Source: Flavobacteriales bacterium
GTDB taxonomy: Bacteria; Bacteroidota; Bacteroidia; Flavobacteriales_D; Sanyastnellaceae
Assembly (NCBI GenBank): GCA_947457285.1
Contig: CANGVZ010000165.1
Coordinates: 1 to 5,740 of the forward strand
DNA length: 5,740 bases
Direction of reading: 5' to 3'
How positions within the stretch are numbered: position 1 is the stretch's first letter; every line of letters begins with the position of its first letter. Below, piece by piece: positions 1 through 4,661 of the stretch. The translations under genes were made by a program, and so were the position numbers. The notes beneath the pieces are model-generated. The model was not told the origin of the DNA. It did not search any database and was given only the letters and a program-made list of their open reading frames with translations.

Positions 1-291
1 ATTGGCTTGGAAAACACAATGAGCGCTTTTCCAAATCCCGCCTCAGATTATGTGACTATTCAATTCGAAAACGCAGTGTCAAATTCCCTTCGTGATAAAA
101 TGCAAGAAGGCGAACTCGTCCTCTTCGATATGCAAGGCCGCGAAGTGTACCGAACGAACACTCGGTCGGTAGGTTCTGGCGGACAAATGACGATAGCCAT
201 CCAACACCTCCCCGCCGGCCTCTACACCGCACAGTGGGTAAGTGGAAACCAATGGTTGGATAGTATACAGATACTAGTGACTAACGACTAG
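1..291 (+). CDS. C-terminal end of a secreted protein with a T9SS type A sorting domain (5' partial)
   Basis: The frame is open to the left edge (Ile-Gly-Leu-Glu-Asn...), so this is the last ~96 codons of a longer gene. The TTG at 7 is not a credible start. What remains looks like a Por/T9SS C-terminal sorting domain: FPNPASDYVTI (from about 28), then LVLFDMQGREVYR, a variable loop, and LPAGLYTAQW near the end. Such tails direct a protein with a signal peptide across the outer membrane through the type IX system, after which the tail is normally cleaved and the protein is surface-attached or released. The functional domain lies outside the window. The end is odd: the final residues (ILVTND) and the TAG stop are encoded inside the heptamer repeat block that begins at 270, and the basic residue often seen near the end of these tails is missing. 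The family call is confident; the cargo is unknown. Confidence 0.88.
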   Translation: MGLENTMSAFPNPASDYVTIQFENAVSNSLRDKMQEGELVLFDMQGREVYRTNTRSVGSGGQMTIAIQHLPAGLYTAQWVSGNQWLDSIQILVTND

Positions 292-318
292 ATACTAGTT
301 ACTAGTTACTAGCGACTA
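270..318 (-). repeat. Left heptamer array, seven NNNACTA units
   Basis: Seven consecutive 7-bp units are read without gaps: GATACTA, GTGACTA, ACGACTA, GATACTA, GTTACTA, GTTACTA, GCGACTA. The last four bases are invariant and the first three vary. On the minus strand each unit reads TAGTNNN, the same form as the right half. The next bases, AGCGACT at 319-325, look like a degenerate eighth unit. The first three units are translated as the end of the upstream T9SS protein. Confidence 0.85.
273..291 (+). repeat. Left arm of a perfect 19-bp inverted repeat
   Basis: ACTAGTGACTAACGACTAG is the exact reverse complement of 421-439. The arm contains the last five codons and the stop of the T9SS protein. 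The two arms are separated by 129 bp that holds more complementary heptamers. Confidence 0.92.
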
Positions 319-361
319 AGCGACTTTTGGCCTATTCTTGTGAAGTGGTCGCTCAGTAAAT

Positions 362-421
362 TAGTCGCTCCGTCACTAGTCGCTTCGTCACTAGTCGCTC
401 CGTCGCTAGTCGCTCCGTCAC
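362..421 (+). repeat. Four tandem copies of a 15-bp unit
   Basis: The unit TAGTCGCTCCGTCAC occurs at 362-376, 377-391, 392-406 and 407-421 with no gaps. Copy 2 has T for C at position 9 and copy 3 has G for A at position 14; copies 1 and 4 are identical. The unit can be read as one heptamer (TAGTCGC) plus a diverged 8-bp relative (TCCGTCAC), so it may have arisen from the heptamers that flank it. Confidence 0.9.
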
Positions 422-439
422 TAGTCGTTAGTCACTAGT
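421..439 (-). repeat. Right arm of a perfect 19-bp inverted repeat
   Basis: CTAGTCGTTAGTCACTAGT is the exact reverse complement of 273-291. It lies immediately downstream of the dusB stop on the minus strand. No convincing target-site duplication flanks the pair, so a MITE reading is not supported. Confidence 0.92.
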
Positions 440-449
440 CACTAGTCTC
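422..449 (+). repeat. Right heptamer array (TAGTNNN)
   Basis: Four units follow the 15-mer array directly: TAGTCGT, TAGTCAC, TAGTCAC, TAGTCTC. The last unit overlaps the end of dusB, whose stop codon is the minus-strand TAG at 444-442. These units are the inverted counterpart of the left array. Confidence 0.85.
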
Positions 450-1419
450 TTTTCCCGATTTCCTCCAGCTTTTGGATGATGGCTTCGGGTTCGTGCATCG
501 TTACGAGGGCCATGCGGTCTTCTTTGAAATTGTTGAGGCCTTTGAAATAGTTGCTGTAATGCCTGCGCATCTCGAGTACTCCGAGTTTTTCTCCTTTCCA
601 TTTGATTGAAAATTCAAAGTGCTTTCGAGCCGCGGCAGCTCTTTCTACCAAAGTAGGTGGAGGCAATTTTTCTCCCGTCTTCAAATAATGTTTGATTTCA
701 TTGAAGATCCACGGATAGCCAATACTGGCGCGCCCAATCATGATTCCATCCACGCCGTATTTATTTTTATACTCCAATGCTTTTTCCGGCGAATCAATAT
801 CGCCATTGCCGAAGATGGGGATTTTGACACGCGGATTTTCTTTCACTTTTGCAATCAATGTCCAGTCGGCAGAACCCTTGTACATCTGTACGCGCGTGCG
901 TCCGTGGATGGTGAGTGCTTTGATGCCAATGTCTTGAAGACGTTCTGCTACTTCAAGTATGTTTTTGCTTTGATCGTCCCATCCGAGGCGGGTTTTCACG
1001 GTCACGGGTAGGGAAGTGGCGTCGACCACGGCTTTGGTCATACGCACCATTTTATCAATGTCTTTGAGAATGCCGGCACCTGCGCCTTTACACGCCACTT
1101 TCATCACGGGACAGCCGTAGTTGATGTCGAGCAAATCGGGATTCACGCGCTCAATGATTTTGGCGCATTGTTCCATCGTCGCGATTTCACTGCCGAAGAT
1201 CTGCACGCCAATCGGACGCTCGTATTCGAAAATGTCGAGCTTCATCACGCTCTTGGTGGCGTCGCGAATGAGTCCTTCGCTGCTGATGAATTCGGTGTAC
1301 ATCATATCCGCGCCGTTCTCTTTACAGAGCATTCGAAACGGCGGATCGCTCACGTCTTCCATTGGTGCGAGCAACAATGGGAAGTCGGGCAATTCTATTT
1401 TATCTCCAATTTTTATCAT
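442..1419 (-). CDS. dusB: tRNA-dihydrouridine synthase, DusB type
   Basis: This is an FMN-dependent enzyme that reduces specific uridines in the tRNA D-loop to dihydrouridine with NAD(P)H, in the cytoplasm. The 325-residue protein is the usual DusB length. Visible motifs in order: LAPMEDVSD (17-25, flavin-binding start of the TIM barrel), INYGCPVMKV with catalytic Cys103, VKTRLGW (141-147), IHGRT (171-175), GNGDI (204-208) and IGRASIG (228-234). These match the Dus family, and the length and the GCPxxKV...GAGAG pattern favour DusB over DusA or DusC. The start is the ATG at 1419; there is no obvious Shine-Dalgarno, as is usual in this phylum. The gene is divergent from the CPBP protease gene and convergent with the T9SS gene. 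Its TAG stop falls inside the repeat block. No key residue appears to be missing. Confidence 0.95.
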   Translation of the reverse strand: MIKIGDKIELPDFPLLLAPMEDVSDPPFRMLCKENGADMMYTEFISSEGLIRDATKSVMKLDIFEYERPIGVQIFGSEIATMEQCAKIIERVNPDLLDINYGCPVMKVACKGAGAGILKDIDKMVRMTKAVVDATSLPVTVKTRLGWDDQSKNILEVAERLQDIGIKALTIHGRTRVQMYKGSADWTLIAKVKENPRVKIPIFGNGDIDSPEKALEYKNKYGVDGIMIGRASIGYPWIFNEIKHYLKTGEKLPPPTLVERAAAARKHFEFSIKWKGEKLGVLEMRRHYSNYFKGLNNFKEDRMALVTMHEPEAIIQKLEEIGKRD

Positions 1420-1497
1420 GATTCATTTTGAAAAGTCATCTTCAAAACGCATTTTTTTCACCAACGGTTTTATTTTTTGATGATTTCTTTTCGAGCA

Positions 1498-1505
1498 CAA
1501 AGGTA
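1498..1505 (-). promoter_or_regulatory. Candidate -7 box for dusB (TACCTTTG)
   Basis: Read on the minus strand, this is TACCTTTG, a full match to the Bacteroidota -7 consensus TAnnTTTG. Transcription would start near 1491, giving a leader of roughly 70 bases before the dusB ATG. No TTG is seen at the expected -33 distance, so the assignment rests on the -7 box and position alone. Confidence 0.45.
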
Positions 1506-1511
1506 GTTAGC

Positions 1512-1519
1512 TTCCTTTG
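1512..1519 (+). promoter_or_regulatory. Candidate -7 box for the CPBP protease gene (TTCCTTTG)
   Basis: TTCCTTTG matches TAnnTTTG except for T in place of A at the second position. It ends 4 bases before the ATG at 1524, so a transcript from it would be leaderless or nearly so. It forms a dyad with the dusB box: ACAAAGG at 1497-1503 and CCTTTGT at 1514-1520 are perfect inverted copies separated by 10 bases. Confidence 0.3.
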
Positions 1520-1523
1520 TACC

Positions 1524-2432
1524 ATGAAAAATCCCTTTTTTCAAGAAATGTCCCCCGGACTTCGCGCAGTATTGTTCGGGTCATTTATCCTTGTGTGCGC
1601 GGGTATCGGCGCGATGGCAGCCATAGCGCTGGCGATAGCCAACGGTTTCAGCGTGGCCAGTGTACAGGACCTGGTCACCAATCCGGGCATCGAACATATT
1701 GAGCTGCTCAAATGGATGAACAACCTATCACAGGTTTCAACTTTTTTGTTGCCTGTGGGCCTTTATCTCTTCATTTTCGGCGCGCCGAATGCTTTTCGCG
1801 CAAACATGCCCCCCACATTTTTCATGGTATTATTGGGCATTCTTTGGATGGCGTTGTCTGGCGGAGTGATTGATTTGAGTGCCCAGCTCAACAGGATGCT
1901 CATTCCAGAAGGTAGCGCACTCGAGGCGTGGCTCAAGCCTACGGAGGAGAAAGCAGAACAGTTGACCTACATGATTTTGAACTATAGTGGCGTGGGCTCG
2001 TTGATTAGCACCATTTTCTGTATCGCCATCATTCCTGCTATTTGCGAAGAATTGGCCTTCCGAGGCGTATTGCAGCCGCTTTTGATCGGTGCCACCAAGA
2101 ATATTCACCTAGGTGTATGGATCAGTGCCATAATCTTTAGTTTTTTCCATTTTCAGTTCTACGGGTTTCTACCTCGGATGATTCTCGGGGCGATGCTGGG
2201 GTATTTATTTATCTGGAGCGGCAGCCTTTGGGTCAGCGTATTGGCGCACCTTGCCAACAATGCATTGGCTATTGTATTGTTTCACTACAACGGCATGAGT
2301 CTTACAGCGCCGGAAGATGATTTTCAAAATAGTATTTTGTTCTACACCGTTTCGGTAGCGCTATTCGTGACTGTTCTGCTGATTTTGAGGTCAAAACGTA
2401 TCCCAGAATCGGGTTGGCTGATAGAATCTTAA
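1524..2432 (+). CDS. CPBP (Abi/Rce1-like) family intramembrane metalloprotease
   Basis: This is a polytopic membrane protein of 302 residues from the ATG at 1524. The same frame is open back to a TTG at 1428, but those 32 extra codons cover the divergent promoter region and give a Phe/Ser-rich stretch unlike family N-termini. Several hydrophobic segments are visible, at about 17-40, 72-88, 99-117, 155-173, 197-213, 219-250 and 271-288. The CPBP catalytic motifs are present: EELAFR (E175, E176, R180), FSFFH (F205, H209) and HLANN (H242, N246), all placed next to or within membrane helices. The family includes CAAX prenyl endopeptidases and bacterial proteins linked to bacteriocin immunity or protein processing; the substrate here is unknown. 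The gene is divergent from dusB and followed after 40 bases by prs, which has its own promoter box. The family is clear; the role is not. Confidence 0.9.
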   Translation: MKNPFFQEMSPGLRAVLFGSFILVCAGIGAMAAIALAIANGFSVASVQDLVTNPGIEHIELLKWMNNLSQVSTFLLPVGLYLFIFGAPNAFRANMPPTFFMVLLGILWMALSGGVIDLSAQLNRMLIPEGSALEAWLKPTEEKAEQLTYMILNYSGVGSLISTIFCIAIIPAICEELAFRGVLQPLLIGATKNIHLGVWISAIIFSFFHFQFYGFLPRMILGAMLGYLFIWSGSLWVSVLAHLANNALAIVLFHYNGMSLTAPEDDFQNSILFYTVSVALFVTVLLILRSKRIPESGWLIES

Positions 2433-2443
2433 GAAAAAAAGAC

Positions 2444-2451
2444 TATATTTG
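2444..2451 (+). promoter_or_regulatory. Promoter -7 box for prs (TATATTTG)
   Basis: TATATTTG is a full match to TAnnTTTG and lies in the 40-base gap between the CPBP gene and prs. It ends 21 bases before the ATG at 2473, giving a short leader of about 15 bases. A TTG at 2414-2416 is the nearest -33 candidate, though the spacing is a little long. The box is the best promoter match in the window and probably drives prs-rplY. Confidence 0.6.
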
Positions 2452-2472
2452 CGGCCCTTAAAACAGGGCACC

Positions 2473-3414
2473 ATGAACGACATGTTCAAAATATTAGCAG
2501 GTTCCGCTTCCACCTACATGGGTGAAGGAGTGGCTGCGGCGATGGATACCACTTTGGGTAATGTCATCCTACAACGCTTTAGCGACGGGGAGTTTCAACC
2601 AAGCATCGAAGAAACGGTGCGCGGTAAAGACGTGATTATCGTGCAATCTACATTCCCGCCAACTGATAATCTTTTTGAATTGCTTCTTCTGATCGACGCC
2701 GCCAAACGCGCGTCAGCAAAGAGAATCATCGCTGTGATGCCTTATTTTGGTTTTGCTCGCCAAGACCGCAAAGACAAGCCACGTGTGGCCATCGGAGCGA
2801 AATTGGTGGCCAACTTGCTTACGGCGGCTGGCGTGAATCGCGTGATTACCATGGACCTCCATGCTGAACAGATTCAAGGATTTTTTGAAGTGCCCGTAGA
2901 TCATTTGTACGCAAGCACCATTTTCATCCCACATCTCGAAGCGATGAATATTCCTGATTTGGTGATTGCTGCTCCTGACACCGGTGGTACTAAGCGCGCC
3001 AATGCCTATGCGAAAATTTTGGGAGTCGACCTCGCGATCTGTTACAAGCAGCGTAAGGTGGCCAATAAAGTAGACAGCATGACGGTGATTGGTGACGTGC
3101 AAGGAAAAAATGTAGTGCTCATCGACGATATGGTGGACACCGCAGGTACCTTGTGCAAGGCGGCGGAGATGATGCTGGAAAATGGAGCATTGAGTGTGAG
3201 AGCAATTTGTACGCATGCCGTATTGAGCGGTCAAGCGTATGAGCGCATTGAAAATTCTGTTTTGAAAGAGTTGATCGTTACCGATTCAATTCCTTTGAAA
3301 GAAGGCGTTCCAACAAGCAAGATTCAAGTATTGGGTGTATCGAAGTTGTTTGCAGATGTATTGCACAACTTGTTAGAGAATAAGAGTATTAGTTCGCATT
3401 TTATAATTTCATAA
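2473..3414 (+). CDS. prs: Ribose-phosphate pyrophosphokinase (PRPP synthetase)
   Basis: The enzyme transfers pyrophosphate from ATP to ribose 5-phosphate, making PRPP for purine, pyrimidine, His, Trp and NAD synthesis, in the cytosol. The product is 313 residues from the ATG at 2473 (E. coli Prs is 315). An ATG at 2482 is also possible; the in-frame TTG at 2449 is rejected because it overlaps the -7 box. Motifs in order: FSDGEFQ (36-42), YFGFARQDRK (91-100, ATP loop), DLHAEQIQGFF (128-138, with catalytic-region His130), APDTGGTKRA (168-177), the flexible-loop KQR (192-194), and the PRPP-binding loop VVLIDDMVDTAGTL (214-227). All key residues of class I PRPP synthetase are present. rplY follows after 13 bases, so the two are likely cotranscribed, with the terminator after rplY ending the unit. 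Assignment is very secure. Confidence 0.97.
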   Translation: MNDMFKILAGSASTYMGEGVAAAMDTTLGNVILQRFSDGEFQPSIEETVRGKDVIIVQSTFPPTDNLFELLLLIDAAKRASAKRIIAVMPYFGFARQDRKDKPRVAIGAKLVANLLTAAGVNRVITMDLHAEQIQGFFEVPVDHLYASTIFIPHLEAMNIPDLVIAAPDTGGTKRANAYAKILGVDLAICYKQRKVANKVDSMTVIGDVQGKNVVLIDDMVDTAGTLCKAAEMMLENGALSVRAICTHAVLSGQAYERIENSVLKELIVTDSIPLKEGVPTSKIQVLGVSKLFADVLHNLLENKSISSHFIIS

Positions 3415-3427
3415 ATACAATAAAACA

Positions 3428-4024
3428 ATGAAGCAAATTAGTTTGAGCGGTTCTCTTCGCGAGGACGTAGGGAGACAAAATGCCAATGAACTGCGCAGAT
3501 CTGGGCGCGTTCCTGGGGTACTTTACGGTGGTGAAACTCGTGTTCACTTCAGTGTTGACTCAATGGATCTCAGCAAGATCATGCGTCAGCCTGAAACTTT
3601 CCAAATCAATTTGGAAGTTGCTGGTAAGGTTTATCAAACCGTGATTCAAGAAACACAAGCACATCCAGTATCTGACAAGATCGTACACATCGACTTGTTG
3701 GAGTTGATTCCTGGTAAGGAAATCAAGACTGCTCTTCCAGTGCGTGTTACAGGAAGTTCAGAAGGTGTGAAGGCCGGTGGTAAGTTGGTTCAAAACTACC
3801 GCAAGATGCGTATCATCGGTAAGCCAGAGGATCTTCCAGAGGCTATCGTGGTTGATATCACTCCACTTCAAATCGGTGACTTGATCCGTGTTCGTGAAGT
3901 AGCTGTTCCTGGTTGCCGCTTTGCTGAAGCTGAAGCTTCTGCAGTAGTAGCAGTTCAAGCTACTCGTGCGTCTATCGCTGCCAACCAGGCATCTGAAGAC
4001 GACGGTAAGAAGAAGAAGAAATAA
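3428..4024 (+). CDS. rplY: 50S ribosomal protein bL25, Ctc/TL5-type two-domain form
   Basis: The protein binds 5S rRNA in the central protuberance of the large subunit. At 198 residues it is the long Ctc/TL5 form: an N-terminal L25 domain (about 1-93) with RRSGRVPGVLYGG (23-35) and HPVSDKIVHIDLLEL (79-93), followed by a C-terminal beta domain (about 97-178) with GVKAGGKL (113-120) and VDITPLQIGDLI (142-153). It ends in an Ala/Asp tail with five lysines. The short form, as in E. coli, lacks the second domain. Codon use is visibly more biased than in the neighbours (GGT, CGT, CTT and AAG are favoured), as expected for a highly expressed ribosomal gene. The leader before the ATG is A-rich with no Shine-Dalgarno. 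The gene is 13 bases after prs and is closed by a strong terminator. Confidence 0.96.
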   Translation: MKQISLSGSLREDVGRQNANELRRSGRVPGVLYGGETRVHFSVDSMDLSKIMRQPETFQINLEVAGKVYQTVIQETQAHPVSDKIVHIDLLELIPGKEIKTALPVRVTGSSEGVKAGGKLVQNYRKMRIIGKPEDLPEAIVVDITPLQIGDLIRVREVAVPGCRFAEAEASAVVAVQATRASIAANQASEDDGKKKKK

Positions 4025-4041
4025 TTTTTTTTCGAATAATG

Positions 4042-4077
4042 AAAAGCCCTCTGGACTCCAGGGGGCTTTTTCTTTTT
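4042..4077 (+). terminator. Rho-independent terminator after rplY
   Basis: AAAAGCCCTCTGG (4042-4054) pairs with CCAGGGGGCTTTT (4058-4070): a 13-bp stem with one G-U pair and a 3-base loop (ACT). A T-rich tract (4067-4077, broken by one C) follows. It starts 18 bases past the rplY stop and should end the prs-rplY transcript. Confidence 0.95.
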
Positions 4078-4083
4078 AGTGAT

Positions 4084-4091
4084 TAATATTG
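4084..4091 (+). promoter_or_regulatory. Candidate -7 box for pth (TAATATTG)
   Basis: TAATATTG matches TAnnTTTG at five of six fixed positions. It sits between the rplY terminator and the pth ATG, ending 4 bases before the start codon, the same spacing as at the CPBP gene. No TTG is visible at -33, where the terminator stem lies. If real, the transcript is leaderless; otherwise pth depends on read-through past the terminator. Confidence 0.3.
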
Positions 4092-4095
4092 TAGC

Positions 4096-4659
4096 ATGAA
4101 ATTTCTAATTGTTGGATTGGGAAATATTGGTTCGGAGTACGAGCATACGCGTCATAACATCGGGTTTAAGGTGGTGGAAAAATTGGCGCAAGACGCCGGT
4201 GTTTCCTTTACTACAGGCCGTTATGCTGCAGTAGCGGAGATGAAGAATAAAGGAAAGACGCTCATTCTCGTCAAGCCATCCACGTATATGAATCTCAGCG
4301 GCAATGCGGTGCGCTATTGGATGCAGGAAGAAAAAATTTCTATTGAAAACATCATGGTCATCACTGATGATTTGGCGCTTCCATTCGGCAAGCTACGTAT
4401 GCGCGGCAAAGGCAGTGATGGCGGCCACAACGGACTCAAGCACATTCAACAAATTCTCGGCACCGATGCTTATCCTAGATTGCGATTTGGTGTGGGCGCT
4501 GAGTTCAGCAAAGGACAACAAGTGGACTACGTGCTCGGAGAATGGAATGATGATGAAAAGAAAACCTTGCAAGAACGGATTGAGGCCGCTGCCAAGGGCA
4601 TTCTAAGCTTCGCCCACATTGGGCTCGAGCGCACCATGAACGCGGTCAACACCAAGTGA
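4096..4659 (+). CDS. pth: Peptidyl-tRNA hydrolase (Pth1 family)
   Basis: The enzyme cleaves the ester bond of peptidyl-tRNAs dropped from stalled ribosomes, recycling tRNA; it is cytosolic and essential in most bacteria. The 187-residue protein has the normal length. Residues matching the Pth1 active site are visible: VGLGNIG with N10, HTRHNIGF with catalytic His20, STYMNLSG with N66, TDDLALPFGKLR with D91 (equivalent to E. coli Asp93), and GGHNGLKH (109-116) with N112. The usual His of the HD.L.LP motif is Thr here (T90). The ATG at 4096 is the only start that keeps the full N-terminal strand. The gene lies 26 bases past the terminator stem of rplY, a neighbour in many bacteria, and its TGA stop is 2 bases from the stop of the convergent gene. 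No clear terminator hairpin separates the two ends. Confidence 0.96.
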   Translation: MKFLIVGLGNIGSEYEHTRHNIGFKVVEKLAQDAGVSFTTGRYAAVAEMKNKGKTLILVKPSTYMNLSGNAVRYWMQEEKISIENIMVITDDLALPFGKLRMRGKGSDGGHNGLKHIQQILGTDAYPRLRFGVGAEFSKGQQVDYVLGEWNDDEKKTLQERIEAAAKGILSFAHIGLERTMNAVNTK

Positions 4660-4661
4660 TT

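Larger units (their letters stand above)
270..449. repeat. Composite inverted heptamer/15-mer repeat block between convergent genes
   Basis: This block has a left half of heptamers of form NNNACTA (270-318), a central non-repeated spacer (about 326-347), and a right half of the inverted form TAGTNNN, partly expanded into a 15-bp tandem unit (362-449). The outer arms pair perfectly over 19 bp (273-291 with 421-439). Further in, 311-325 pairs 13 of 15 with 378-392. The tetramer CTAG occurs 11 times within 274-445, against only two other copies that I noticed in the window (near 2109 and 4475). The block overlaps the 3' ends of both convergent genes, so it could act as a bidirectional transcript end or 3' stem, although no T-tract follows the stem. 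I do not recognise it as a named repeat family. Confidence 0.85.

Noticed and set aside
270..449. CRISPR array or MITE
   Set aside because: Units of 7 and 15 bp have no spacers, which excludes CRISPR. No target-site duplication or transposase end is visible, so a MITE is not supported.
619..1011. Plus-strand open frames inside dusB (also 740-937, 1121-1480, 1168-1431)
   Set aside because: They are antisense to a well-supported gene, have low-complexity or Cys/Phe-rich translations, and no family motif.
1428..1523. TTG start giving a 32-residue N-terminal extension of the CPBP protease
   Set aside because: It covers the divergent promoter region, the extension is Phe/Ser-rich and unlike family N-termini, and a good ATG exists at 1524.
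2106..2115. Perfect 10-bp palindrome CACCTAGGTG in the CPBP gene
   Set aside because: It is a single short palindrome within coding sequence, with no second copy or promoter nearby.
2449..2472. TTG start for prs
   Set aside because: The TTG lies within the TATATTTG promoter box, and the ATG at 2473 gives the normal family length.
2713..3234. Minus-strand 173-codon open frame inside prs
   Set aside because: It lies opposite the conserved catalytic core of prs, and its His-rich composition is a by-product of that coding sequence.
4003..4021. Run of lysine codons (AAG AAG AAG AAG AAA) at the end of rplY as a programmed slippage site
   Set aside because: Basic tails are common in ribosomal proteins, the run is broken by G in each codon, and the stop follows at once.
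4612..4624. Small hairpin GCCCA-CAT-TGGGC near the end of pth as a terminator
   Set aside because: Only 5 bp, inside the coding sequence, and not followed directly by a T-tract.
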